Shown: positions 6,047 to 12,918 of the stretch, piece by piece | Layout: every line of letters starts with the position of its first letter | Numbering within the stretch: the stretch's first letter is position 1 | NCBI GenBank assembly: GCA_016936785.1 | Contig: JAFGXE010000083.1 | Span: 1 to 12,918, forward strand | DNA from: Alphaproteobacteria bacterium | GTDB lineage: Bacteria; Pseudomonadota; Alphaproteobacteria; Rs-D84; NBLK01 | Direction of reading: 5' to 3' | Length of the DNA stretch: 12,918 bases | Made by a program: the position numbers and the translations under genes | Notes under the pieces: model-generated | The model's input: only the letters and a program-made list of their open reading frames with translations | What the model was told of the DNA's origin: nothing | Databases searched by the model: none

Positions 6047-6684
6047 AAATAGAGGCTACTTTTTTTGATTGGGATAATACACTTGTCACTCAAGGCGATT
6101 TAATACAAGTGTGTCAGAAAGCAACGTTGGAACATATTTTTACAGGGAAAGAACTTGTTGAAAAAATGGAAATATTTATTGAAAACAACCAATCGCCTAA
6201 AAAGATATTTTCAGAAATCTTTAACAATCAAAAAGACGAAGCAAAAGAATTCTTTTATACAAAGTATAATGAGATGCATTTATCTTTGCTCCAGCCAATT
6301 AAAGAAATGGAAGAAGCTTTACTATATTCAAAAAAACAGGATATCCCCATTGCTATCATTAGTAGCAAAACGCATAATATTTTAATGAAAGAGGTAAAAC
6401 ATCTTGGTTATGAAAAGTATTTCAATTGTATCGCAGGATCAGGATTGATTTCTTTTGATAAACCCGATTCTCGACTTGTTGAATATGCACGGGGACAGAT
6501 GCAGATTTCTCATTCAAATAACCAGATTTTTGTTGGAGATAGTATTGTCGATATATCTTCTGCATATAATTCAGAATGCCTGCCTGTTATTATCAATCCA
6601 AGAGAAAAATTTTTAAAGCATACAATATTTCATTTTGATGACTCGAAAAGTTTTGTCAATTGGTATAAAGGAAGATCAAGATGA
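6043..6684 (+). CDS. HAD-superfamily phosphatase, candidate MurNAc-6-phosphate phosphatase (MupP-like)
   Basis: A 213-residue HAD hydrolase with all four motifs: FFDWDNTLV (nucleophile D9, acid/base D11), IISSKT (S107/S108), K140 in FDKPDSRL, and FVGDSIVDISSA (D166, D170). Residues about 16-85 form a helical cap of the phosphoglycolate-phosphatase type. Such enzymes remove phosphate from small metabolites. MupP of Pseudomonas, which dephosphorylates MurNAc-6-phosphate ahead of AmgK and MurU, belongs to this group and has a similar size. The gene overlaps murA upstream and amgK downstream by 4 bases each (ATGA), so translational coupling is expected and the context favours a MupP role. The phosphatase class is sure; the substrate is inferred from neighbours only. 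Confidence 0.82.
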   Translation: MKIEATFFDWDNTLVTQGDLIQVCQKATLEHIFTGKELVEKMEIFIENNQSPKKIFSEIFNNQKDEAKEFFYTKYNEMHLSLLQPIKEMEEALLYSKKQDIPIAIISSKTHNILMKEVKHLGYEKYFNCIAGSGLISFDKPDSRLVEYARGQMQISHSNNQIFVGDSIVDISSAYNSECLPVIINPREKFLKHTIFHFDDSKSFVNWYKGRSR

Positions 6685-7628
6685 CGATAAAAGATTTTTT
6701 AAAAACAAATGACTGGTTTACTGATAATCAAAAACAAATTACAGGCGATGCGTCATCTCGAAATTATACCCGATTAAAGAAAGACAACCAGACACGAATT
6801 CTAATGGACTCTTCTAAAGATAAAGAAAGTCTTTTCCGTTTTATTCAAGTTGGAAAGCATCTAGAAAGTTTAGGAATGAGTGTTCCTCATATATTTGCAG
6901 AAGATCCAAAAAACGGTTATCTTCTTTTAGAAGACTTTGGTGACGAAACTTTTGAAAAATGCTTGGAGAAAATCGAAAGAGGAAAAGACTTGTATTCTTT
7001 GGCAATTGAAACGCTTATAACTCTCCATAAAATTCCACAAGGAAAAGTTGTCCCGCAAGATTTTCGTCGATATGACTCGCAAAAAATGCTTGGTGATTTA
7101 GAGCTATTTGTTGAGATGTTTATGAAAAACAAAGCAGAAGAAGTTAAAGACACTTTTCGTCGTTTATGGTTGCAAGTTTTGGAAAAAGCACATTGTGTTC
7201 CTGAAAGTATGTTACTCAGAGACTGTCACGTTGGAAATATGATGTATCTCGAAAAGAGAGAGGGTATTAACAAATGTGGTATCATTGATTTTCAGGATGC
7301 TTATCTCGGCCCTATAACGTATGATCTCGTTTCTCTCTTAGAAGACGCACGACGTGAGATTCCATCCACACTTCAACACGAAATGAAAAAAAAGTACTTA
7401 GAAGCTTTCCCAAAATTGGATAAATCACGATTTGAACAGTCCTATGCAATTTTAGCAGGACTGCGCCATGCTCGTGTCCTGGGTGCTTTCCGAAGACTTA
7501 AAGTGGAAATGAATAAGGCCTCATACGAAGAAAGATTTTTGTCTCACGTGCGAAATTTATTTAATCAAGCACTTAGTCACGCTGTAATGAAGGAATTGAA
7601 AAAATTCCATGAACAGCATAATCTGTAA
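6681..7628 (+). CDS. amgK: N-acetylmuramate/N-acetylglucosamine 1-kinase (AmgK family)
   Basis: A sugar kinase of the aminoglycoside-phosphotransferase fold that phosphorylates the anomeric C1 of MurNAc (and GlcNAc) recovered from the cell wall. In 315 residues it shows GDASSRNYTRL (about 22-32, nucleotide-binding loop), LLLEDFGDETF (81-91), the catalytic loop LLRDCHVGNMMYL (D181, H183, N186) and the metal-binding GIIDFQDAYLGPITYDLVSLLEDARR (start 200, D203), the last being highly typical of AmgK. As I recall it, the loop usually reads RDYH; here Tyr is Cys, but the catalytic Asp is kept. It starts inside the HAD gene (ATGA overlap), and murU follows after 9 bases, the usual partner order. 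Function is assigned from motifs plus the adjacent murU. Confidence 0.88.
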   Translation: MTIKDFLKTNDWFTDNQKQITGDASSRNYTRLKKDNQTRILMDSSKDKESLFRFIQVGKHLESLGMSVPHIFAEDPKNGYLLLEDFGDETFEKCLEKIERGKDLYSLAIETLITLHKIPQGKVVPQDFRRYDSQKMLGDLELFVEMFMKNKAEEVKDTFRRLWLQVLEKAHCVPESMLLRDCHVGNMMYLEKREGINKCGIIDFQDAYLGPITYDLVSLLEDARREIPSTLQHEMKKKYLEAFPKLDKSRFEQSYAILAGLRHARVLGAFRRLKVEMNKASYEERFLSHVRNLFNQALSHAVMKELKKFHEQHNL

Positions 7629-7637
7629 GGAGTAAAA

Positions 7638-8327
7638 ATGATTGACCAAGCAATGATTTTAGCGGCAGGTTTTGGAAAGCGAATGTATCCTTTAACAGAA
7701 GTAACCCCGAAACCGCTTCTTGTTTTTAAAGGACGTCCCATTATTGATTGGTCAATTGAAAAACTTGTAAAATTTGGTGTTAAAAAGATTGTTATCAATG
7801 GATATCATCTAAAAGATCAAATAGAAAGATTCATACATGAAAAAGAAAAACAATATCCTTTGGTTCAGTTTATCTTTTCAGAAGAAAATGAAATCTTAGA
7901 AACAGGAGGAGGGGTTGAGAAGGCTCTTTCTTACTTTAATGAAAAGCCTTTTTTTGTTGTTAATGGAGATAGTTATTGGGAAAGCGACACTTGTGTTTTT
8001 TCTCAATTAAATTGTGCTTGGGACAAAAATAAATCGACAACACTCATGGTTTGTCCCCTTGAGAATGTGAATTGTTGTGTTAAAAATGGCGATTATTATT
8101 TCAACTCTGATAGAACAATTTCACGCTTTGATGTGCGTAAAAATAAACAATATATTGGAGTCAATATATCCGCGACGAATTTTTATAAATATAAGCCACA
8201 TACGAAAAGATGCTTTACACTTCGGGACATTTGGGATGAAATTGAAAAAGAAGCCAAACTTTTTGGAGAAGAATTTAACGGGAAGTGGTATCATCTTTCT
8301 ACACCGGAAGATTTAGAGACTTGTTAA
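7638..8327 (+). CDS. murU: N-acetylmuramate alpha-1-phosphate uridylyltransferase (MurU)
   Basis: Joins UTP with MurNAc-1-phosphate to give UDP-MurNAc, bypassing MurA and MurB. The 229-residue nucleotidyltransferase has the signature LAAGFGKRMYPLT (8-20), K25 in TPKPLL, ETGGG (88-92), the metal-binding VVNGDS (108-112) and a C-terminal GKWYHLSTPEDL (215-226), matching the W-x-H-x-x-TPxDL ending I recall for MurU. The size agrees with MurU (about 220-240) and is shorter than glucose- or mannose-1-phosphate enzymes. AAGGAG lies 6 bases before the ATG. It is the last gene of the murA-HAD-amgK-murU cluster. No clear terminator follows, and a promoter for the next gene overlaps its end. Confidence 0.88.
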   Translation: MIDQAMILAAGFGKRMYPLTEVTPKPLLVFKGRPIIDWSIEKLVKFGVKKIVINGYHLKDQIERFIHEKEKQYPLVQFIFSEENEILETGGGVEKALSYFNEKPFFVVNGDSYWESDTCVFSQLNCAWDKNKSTTLMVCPLENVNCCVKNGDYYFNSDRTISRFDVRKNKQYIGVNISATNFYKYKPHTKRCFTLRDIWDEIEKEAKLFGEEFNGKWYHLSTPEDLETC

Positions 8328-8349
8328 AAATATCTTTTTATGTTAAAAT
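8321..8349 (+). promoter_or_regulatory. Sigma70-type promoter of the pseudopilin gene
   Basis: TTGTTA (8321-8326), a 17-base spacer and TAAAAT (8344-8349). The -35 box overlaps the murU stop codon. Transcription would begin near 8356, which excludes the ATG at 8340 as a start and supports the one at 8382. Consensus match only. Confidence 0.5.
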
Positions 8350-8381
8350 CATTGTTCAATAGTTTTATAAAGGTCAAAATA

Positions 8382-8849
8382 ATGATAATACGTGAATCCG
8401 GTCGAACAATCATTGAGACACTTGCTGTTCTTGCAATTATGGGTGTGATGACAGTTGGTGCAATTTCAGTATATTCAAAAGCACGTAAAAATCTTTTAAG
8501 AATGGAATCTATCAGTCAAATTAATGAAATGGCAGATGATATCCAGACTTTATTTTCTGGACGAGCTTCCTATGATAAACTCACAATCTCATATCTAAAA
8601 AGAATGGGAGTCATTGAAAAGGATCGTAATCCATTTGGAGAAGCTTTTTCCGTATATCCTGTTGAAGAAACTAAAATGTTTGCAATTAGTTATGAAAATT
8701 TAGGTCGTTCAGATTGTGTGTATTTTGGAACATATAAATGGGAAAATGCAGAAAATATTTATATTAATGGACAGAAAATGGTTTTGAGTGATATCACGTA
8801 TCAGTGTGTAGAAGGATCAATTAATACCTTCAGTTTGTATTTTAGATAA
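8382..8849 (+). CDS. Type IV pilin-like / pseudopilin protein with prepilin leader
   Basis: The start is placed at 8382, not at the upstream ATG 8340. AAAGG lies 8 bases before it, and the protein then begins with a short basic leader ending in Gly (MIIRESG) as prepilins do. The mature part would begin RTIIE, with Glu at position 5, followed by a hydrophobic helix (LAVLAIMGVMTVGAISVY). This is the class III prepilin signal, cleaved and methylated by a PilD-type peptidase, with Arg replacing the usual Phe at +1. The globular part (about 110 residues) holds two cysteines, in SDCVYF and YQCVEG, likely a disulfide. The protein is 155 residues from this start. No assembly ATPase or secretin gene is nearby, so it is an orphan minor pilin or pseudopilin whose machinery lies elsewhere. 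Confidence 0.75.
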   Translation: MIIRESGRTIIETLAVLAIMGVMTVGAISVYSKARKNLLRMESISQINEMADDIQTLFSGRASYDKLTISYLKRMGVIEKDRNPFGEAFSVYPVEETKMFAISYENLGRSDCVYFGTYKWENAENIYINGQKMVLSDITYQCVEGSINTFSLYFR

Positions 8850-8907
8850 GGCGTAATTCCATTTTAAGGTTACTTTTGTTTTCAAAGAATGGATTTCCCC
8901 TTCTTAT

Positions 8908-8985
8908 GTCATCTCGAATGCGGGGAGCGGAGAGACGACTCACTGCCAAAATCTCAGGAGATTCCTCACATACGTTCGGAATGAC
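8908..8985. repeat. Long imperfect palindrome, GTCATYYCGA family, unit 1
   Basis: The unit starts GTCATCTCGAATG and ends CGTTCGGAATGAC. The ends are inverted copies with three mismatches (the reverse of the right end is GTCATTCCGAACG). The interior contains ATCTCAGGAGATTCC, itself a small inverted repeat (ATCTC/GAGAT). The whole could fold into one long hairpin. Confidence 0.65.
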
Positions 8986-8995
8986 ACCGTGACTT

Positions 8996-9116
8996 GTCAT
9001 TTCGAAAGGCTTTCGCCTGAGAAATCTCCCGCGCCAACATCTGTGAACTTTTTTTGACTCTCTGACAAACATTATGAGATCTCTCGTCGAACATAAATGT
9101 TCTCTGTCGAGATGAC
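8996..9116. repeat. Long imperfect palindrome, GTCATYYCGA family, unit 2
   Basis: The unit starts GTCATTTCGA and ends TCGAGATGAC, whose reverse complement is GTCATCTCGA, so the ends are inverted copies with one mismatch. The interior has a small hairpin CGAAAGGCTTTCG (9003-9015) and GAGA/TCTC stretches near both ends, as in unit 1. It follows unit 1 after 10 bases. Confidence 0.65.
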
Positions 9117-9133
9117 ACCTGAGTGTTTAGTTT

Positions 9134-9164
9134 GTCATCCCGACGCAGGTCGGTCGGGATCTCG
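9134..9164. repeat. Short palindromic repeat, near copy of 3591-3616
   Basis: The unit begins GTCATCCCGACGCAGG and ends CGGGATCTCG. ATCCCGAC pairs perfectly with GTCGGGAT around an 8-base loop. Compared with the copy at 3591-3616 it has one base change and four extra bases where GGTC is doubled. Confidence 0.7.
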
Positions 9165-9198
9165 ATTTCATCCGTTATCATCCTCAAAGTCGCTCATT

Positions 9199-9227
9199 GA
9201 ACCTGCGGTTGCTGAGCTTGTCGAAGA
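9199..9227. repeat. Short repeat-like element with TTCGACAAGCTCAG core (minus strand)
   Basis: The minus strand reads TTCGACAAGCTCAGCAACCG and then CAGGTTC. An AACC-TGC-GGTT palindrome lies at one end. From memory, similar sequences recur in intergenic DNA of many Gram-negative bacteria. Only one copy is present in this window, so the repeat status rests on that resemblance. Confidence 0.4.
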
Positions 9228-9286
9228 ATCTATGTAAGTGCAACGCATGGAGAGATCCATTCCCTCTTAGATAAAAAAGAACAATC

Positions 9287-10306
9287 TTACATCTTTTGAG
9301 CGATTGCTTGAATAGTATCTAACATACGATTAGAAAATCCCCATTCATTATCATACCAACTCATGATACGTAGGAAATTTCCTTCAATTACAGTCGTTTG
9401 AGTTGAATCAAATATAGAACTATGGGGATTATGCATAAAATCCACAGAAACAAGTTCTTCAGTATTATAAGCAAGAATTCCTTGTAATGTTGTCTCAGAA
9501 GCTTTTTTCATTGCGAAATTAACGTCTTCAATAGTGGCATTTTTATTTAAAACACATTTTAAATCAACCGTGGAAACGTTAACTGTTGGCACACGAATGG
9601 AACATCCATCGAGTTTTCCTTTAAGTTCTGGGAGAACTAATCCAACCGCTTTTGCTGCTCCTGTAGATGTAGGGATCATGGACATTGCTGCCGCACGACC
9701 ACGACGAAGGTCACTTTTATGAGATAGGTCAACAAGACGTTGATCGCTTGTGTAAGAGTGAATTGTTGTCATATATCCGCGTGATATACCAAAAGTCTCT
9801 TGTAAGACTTTAACAACTGGAGCAAGGCAATTTGTGGTGCAAGAAGCATTTGAAAAAATGCGATCTTCAGAAGTGATTGTGTCAGAATTAACACCAAAAA
9901 CAACAGTTCTATCTACATTTTTTCCTGGCGCAGAAATAAGAACGCGTTTTGCACCCGCAATGAGATGAGCGGAAGCTAGTTCTTTAGAGGTGAATATTCC
10001 TGTGCATTCTGCAACAACATCTACTTTTAAATCTTTCCAAGGAAGATTTTGAGGGTCTTTTTCTGAGAAAGTAGGGATATTATCTTCACCGATAATAAGT
10101 GTTTGTCCAAGGGTTCTAATATCTTTTGAAAATTGTCTATGTGCGGTATCATATTTAAGAAGATAAGCATTTGTTTCAGCTGGTGCAAGGTCATTAATTC
10201 CAACAACTTCAATGTCTTGACGATTTGACTCATGTAAAGCTCGTAAGACAAGACGCCCAATACGTCCGAAGCCATTAATTGCAACACGTGTTTTTTTCTG
10301 TGTCAT
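9287..10306 (-). CDS. gapA: Glyceraldehyde-3-phosphate dehydrogenase, type I
   Basis: Converts glyceraldehyde-3-phosphate, phosphate and NAD(P)+ to 1,3-bisphosphoglycerate in glycolysis and the reverse in gluconeogenesis. The 339 residues show the Rossmann motif NGFGRIGR (11-18), D39 in INDLA, which usually binds the NAD ribose, the catalytic SNASCTTNCLAP with C156, the partner H183, and the phosphate-binding RGRAAAMSMIPTSTGAAKA (202-220), ending in WYDNEWGFSNRM. In the loop before it, DLSHKSDLRRGR has Ser where strictly NAD-dependent enzymes often have Pro, so use of NADP as well cannot be excluded. Its ribosome site AAAGGA lies inside the last codons of the aldolase gene, 3 bases separate the genes, and the two are surely one operon. 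No classic terminator was found after its stop. Confidence 0.96.
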   Translation of the reverse strand: MTQKKTRVAINGFGRIGRLVLRALHESNRQDIEVVGINDLAPAETNAYLLKYDTAHRQFSKDIRTLGQTLIIGEDNIPTFSEKDPQNLPWKDLKVDVVAECTGIFTSKELASAHLIAGAKRVLISAPGKNVDRTVVFGVNSDTITSEDRIFSNASCTTNCLAPVVKVLQETFGISRGYMTTIHSYTSDQRLVDLSHKSDLRRGRAAAMSMIPTSTGAAKAVGLVLPELKGKLDGCSIRVPTVNVSTVDLKCVLNKNATIEDVNFAMKKASETTLQGILAYNTEELVSVDFMHNPHSSIFDSTQTTVIEGNFLRIMSWYDNEWGFSNRMLDTIQAIAQKM

Positions 10307-10309
10307 ATT

Positions 10310-11248
10310 TTATCCTTTATTTTGACTACCAAAGAGTTTAATTTTATGTTCAACCATAATTTTCATATTCTTTTTTGATTCTCCAAGATATTTTCGAGGA
10401 TCAAAAATGGGAGGATTCTCTCTTAGAAACTGTCGCAAAGTTCCTGTAAAAGCGAGTCGAAGATCCGTGTCGATATTGATCTTTGCAATACCTAGTTTTG
10501 AAGCTTTAGATAAAAGATCTTCGGATACACCGCGGGCATTTCCAAGCTGTGCACCATACTTCTCGGCAAGAGAAACCCACTCTTTAGGAACAGAAGAACT
10601 TCCGTGTAAAACAAGTGGAAAAGGTACTTTGTTCCAGTAATCTATTAAGTCTTTAATTTCTTTTAAGCGCGTGAAATCGAGAGAAGATTCTCCTGAGAAT
10701 TTATAAGCACCATGACTTGTTCCAATTGAAATGGCCAATGAGTCACAACCCGTCTTTTGAACGAAATCAAGCGCTTGATGCGGATCTGTGAAGTAAGACT
10801 CTTCGCTCGAAACATCGTCTTCTACCCCTTTGAGTTGTCCAAGCTCTGCTTCTACAGCGACATTATATTTATGTGCATACGCGACAACTTCCTGAGTAAG
10901 TGCAACATTTTCTGGATAAGATAACGCTGAACCATCAATCATAACAGACGAAAATCCAGCATCAATACACTGCTTACATACGTCAAAATTTGCACCATGA
11001 TCAAGGTGAAGAACCACGGGAACGGAAGTATTTTTCTGTGCAACTTCCGCCAAAGCAACAAGATAATCAAGGCCGGCATACTTCTTCGCACCAAAAGATA
11101 CTTGTAAAAACACGGGAGATCCGAGAGACTCTGCACCTTCAACAATTGCTTGTATCATTTCCATATTACTAATGTTAAATGCGCCCATAGCATAGCGTTC
11201 TGCAAGTGCTTTTTGGAAAAGCGGACGTGGATCAGCAAACAAACTCAT
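10310..11248 (-). CDS. fba: Fructose-bisphosphate aldolase, class II
   Basis: Zinc-dependent aldolase that splits fructose-1,6-bisphosphate into dihydroxyacetone phosphate and glyceraldehyde-3-phosphate, or joins them. The 312 residues show AFNISNMEMIQA at the N-terminus, HLDHG (H81, D83, H84), EAELGQLKG (E135), GTSHGAYKF (H179), LHGSSSVP (H215) and KINIDTDLR (256-264), which supply the zinc ligands, catalytic Asp and phosphate-binding loops. The size and motifs fit the class IIB group related to the B. subtilis and Helicobacter enzymes. It overlaps the preceding 551-codon gene by 4 bases (ATGA) and sits 3 bases before gapA, whose substrate it produces. No triosephosphate isomerase or phosphoglycerate kinase gene is in view. 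Confidence 0.95.
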   Translation of the reverse strand: MSLFADPRPLFQKALAERYAMGAFNISNMEMIQAIVEGAESLGSPVFLQVSFGAKKYAGLDYLVALAEVAQKNTSVPVVLHLDHGANFDVCKQCIDAGFSSVMIDGSALSYPENVALTQEVVAYAHKYNVAVEAELGQLKGVEDDVSSEESYFTDPHQALDFVQKTGCDSLAISIGTSHGAYKFSGESSLDFTRLKEIKDLIDYWNKVPFPLVLHGSSSVPKEWVSLAEKYGAQLGNARGVSEDLLSKASKLGIAKINIDTDLRLAFTGTLRQFLRENPPIFDPRKYLGESKKNMKIMVEHKIKLFGSQNKG

Positions 11249-12900
11249 TGCAAGCTCACTTGTCTCATCTGCTTTAGAAGTTTTAATTTATATTCAGGTT
11301 GCCCAAGCTTTTTCATCTGTTTTTCAATTTGTGCTTTGAAGTGACAATTCTGTCCAGCCTCTGATTTTAAAAATTGAGTTGCAATATCCTTAAACATCTT
11401 TTGATAACGCTTTGTATATTGATAGAGCATTATTTCATCTTCAACATATTGTTTGTATAGAACATCGTTTTCTTCAAGTCCTTCCTTCAAACGATTGTTA
11501 TTTTCATAATAGTGTTCAAGAGATACTTCTCTAAAGCGATTCCAAAGACTATTCATTGCAGTGAAAGTGTCTTCAATATCTTTGGCGTGATTGTCTGTAG
11601 ACTGAAGATAATTTTGATTGGCATCTTCCAGAATACGATTAAAGTCGTATGGCGCAGATGTTTGGTTATTGAGAACACCTTTACGATAGAACTTCCGTGC
11701 AAGATCAAGATCACTCAAAGAAGAGTCTTCTTCCTGTTCCGTTGGCGTTTGATTCGCAAGCGCTTCTGTTTCTTCGGGATACGCGTCCACAACCGCTTCG
11801 TCAATTTCATCTGGAATAGGACACTCTTTCTCAACATAAACTATTTCTTTGACAACTGTAGGTTTGCACTCACACGTTGGCATTTGAGGTGAAATCGCAT
11901 TTTGGACAACCGGAAGAGGGCGTGTGATCATTAACCAACCAATGATTGCCATTAGAAATGCAATAACAACAAAACAATATGGTCTGTAGTCCCGTTTTGA
12001 AGAAATAGGAGATGGTGGTGGAGGTGTCTCCAAATGTTTCTCTGATTGAGATGGCTCTTTAAGAACAACCCTTGTCTCTTTTTTTGAAATCTTTTTTGCC
12101 ACAGCAGACGCCACAACAACGGGCGTAATTGTTTGGATAAACGGCTTTTCTTCAATAACTTTAGTTGAATGTCCGAATTCTTTGAGTTTTGCTTGAAGAA
12201 AGTCAATCCGATTCTTTGCACGCTGAAGATCGTCTTTTGCTTTAAGATAGCGTTTCTCCGCACGTTCCATGCGTCGTTTTGTTCGCTTTATTTTTATTTT
12301 ATAGAAATATAAACGCTCGGTGTAATAATCCATTTTCTCTTGATCAACGTCACCAGTCTCTTTTTGAAGAGTCTTAAGATTTGTCATTTTTTCAAGAAAG
12401 TTATTATGCGTCTCTTCAAGTTTTGTAAGCGTACGTTGTGAGCTTTCATGGGTATTTTGAGCAATGCGATATTCCTCTTGGTCAAAAGTATATCGTTCAA
12501 GTGAATGTGTAAGGCCTTGAGAAACACGTAAGATTTCAACCTCTCTGCGAAGATCTGCATTTTCAGGATTTTTCAAAAGACGAAAATAAAGATTTACACC
12601 CTCATAAGAGACTTCTAGTCTTTTATAAAGATTCCCATCTTTAGGACGAATTGCCATAGAATCAATTTTTAAATCTTCATCTAGAATAGTATTCCACTTT
12701 GTATCTGAGTCTATTGAATTATCTTTAAAGTGCCTCGGATTTACGATGAGACGGTGAAAAGGGGCAACAGAATCAAAAGATTCCTCAATAATAAAACGCT
12801 TCCCATAATCCTTCTCATAGGCTGTAAAGTTCAAATCTTTCGATTCTAAACGAAAAGCCTGATATTCTTTATATGGTGAATCAATTTTCATTATACGCAT
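11245..12900 (-). CDS. Unknown single-pass membrane protein with long coiled coil
   Basis: No family is recognised in these 551 residues. Parts in order: a globular N-terminal domain (about 1-130) of mixed strands; a highly charged helical region with heptad character (about 140-242, rich in K/R/E); a linker with a Pro run (PPPPSP, 293-298); one transmembrane helix (about 309-325, YCFVVIAFLMAIIGWLMI) preceded by basic residues, so the N-terminus is probably cytoplasmic; and a periplasmic C-terminus with clustered cysteines (C343, C345, C360), an acidic stretch (364-400) and helices to the end. The ATG at 12900 has only a weak ribosome site (GTGAG); M4 is an alternative. The gene overlaps fba by ATGA and leads the fba-gapA operon. 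The promoter lies outside the window. Role unknown. Confidence 0.8.
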   Translation of the reverse strand: MRIMKIDSPYKEYQAFRLESKDLNFTAYEKDYGKRFIIEESFDSVAPFHRLIVNPRHFKDNSIDSDTKWNTILDEDLKIDSMAIRPKDGNLYKRLEVSYEGVNLYFRLLKNPENADLRREVEILRVSQGLTHSLERYTFDQEEYRIAQNTHESSQRTLTKLEETHNNFLEKMTNLKTLQKETGDVDQEKMDYYTERLYFYKIKIKRTKRRMERAEKRYLKAKDDLQRAKNRIDFLQAKLKEFGHSTKVIEEKPFIQTITPVVVASAVAKKISKKETRVVLKEPSQSEKHLETPPPPSPISSKRDYRPYCFVVIAFLMAIIGWLMITRPLPVVQNAISPQMPTCECKPTVVKEIVYVEKECPIPDEIDEAVVDAYPEETEALANQTPTEQEEDSSLSDLDLARKFYRKGVLNNQTSAPYDFNRILEDANQNYLQSTDNHAKDIEDTFTAMNSLWNRFREVSLEHYYENNNRLKEGLEENDVLYKQYVEDEIMLYQYTKRYQKMFKDIATQFLKSEAGQNCHFKAQIEKQMKKLGQPEYKLKLLKQMRQVSLQ

Positions 12901-12918
12901 TGTATGCTCACTTCTAAG

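Larger units (their letters stand above)
8850..9286. other. Gene-free convergent region filled with palindromic repeats
   Basis: These 437 bases lie between the ends of the pseudopilin and gapA genes, which converge here. They hold the repeats listed separately (8908-9227). The short open frames inside are products of the repeats. No tRNA or rRNA was seen. No hairpin followed by a T-run was found on either strand, so the long palindromes may themselves stop or protect the two converging transcripts. Confidence 0.6.

Noticed and set aside
8340..8381. Upstream ATG at 8340 as the pseudopilin start
   Set aside because: It overlaps the candidate -10 region, lacks a ribosome site and would add 14 residues before a normal prepilin leader.
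8842..9187. Two overlapping minus-strand open frames (76 and 73 codons) in the convergent region
   Set aside because: Both are translations of the palindromic repeats, have no ribosome site and resemble no protein; repeats of this kind commonly produce such false genes.
8908..9227. CRISPR array
   Set aside because: The repeats differ in length and sequence, are palindromic over long spans and are not separated by uniform spacers; no cas genes are present.
9230..9290. Intrinsic terminator for gapA
   Set aside because: On the minus strand there is a T-run soon after the stop, but no stable hairpin directly precedes it.
11512..11892. Plus-strand open frame of 126 codons opposite the coiled-coil protein
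   Set aside because: It lies antisense to a long gene with clear domain structure and operon coupling; its composition is that of a complementary-strand shadow.

Overview
The window comes from a low-GC Gram-negative bacterium. It holds two outer-membrane beta-barrel genes, two lipoprotein genes and a set of peptidoglycan genes. The best guess is a low-GC, probably host-associated alphaproteobacterium. This rests on three things: the AmgK/MurU recycling pair, a pseudopilin whose N-terminus reads SGRTIIE instead of GFTLIE, and GTCATCCCG-type intergenic repeats. The taxonomic call is an inference from family resemblance and was not searched.

Layout, plus strand, 1-8849. First come two beta-barrel outer-membrane proteins: a partial porin-like one and a DUF1207-type one. 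Next is dnaJ behind a candidate heat-shock promoter that would give an almost leaderless mRNA. Two small lipoprotein genes follow; the first is BamE/SmpA-like and has its own promoter inside the end of dnaJ. They end at a hairpin terminator made from an intergenic repeat. A scarred stretch (about 3660-4230) carries an orphan IS1-type InsA-like ORF, a palindrome that looks like IS1-family ends, and the apparently decayed 5' part of a NUDIX gene. Then comes a tight cluster of murA, a HAD phosphatase, amgK and murU, with two 4-bp ATGA overlaps. A solitary type IV pilin-like gene with its own promoter closes this strand.

Between 8850 and 9286 lies a gene-free convergent region made largely of palindromic repeats of the GTCATYYCGA family.

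Minus strand, 12900-9287. One operon runs from a 551-residue single-pass membrane protein with a long coiled coil, through class II fructose-bisphosphate aldolase (4-bp overlap), to glyceraldehyde-3-phosphate dehydrogenase (Shine-Dalgarno inside the last codons of the aldolase gene).

How the genes fit together. AmgK and MurU are the two enzymes that turn recovered MurNAc into UDP-MurNAc. The HAD protein sits where a MupP-type MurNAc-6-phosphate phosphatase would fit. MurA starts the de novo route to the same UDP-MurNAc pool. The cluster therefore appears to join synthesis and salvage of the peptidoglycan precursor in one transcription unit. No wholly new defence or mobile system is evident. 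The most unusual items are the joined MurA/recycling operon, the divergent MurA active-site loop, the leaderless heat-shock arrangement at dnaJ, and the unexplained coiled-coil membrane protein coupled to two glycolytic genes.
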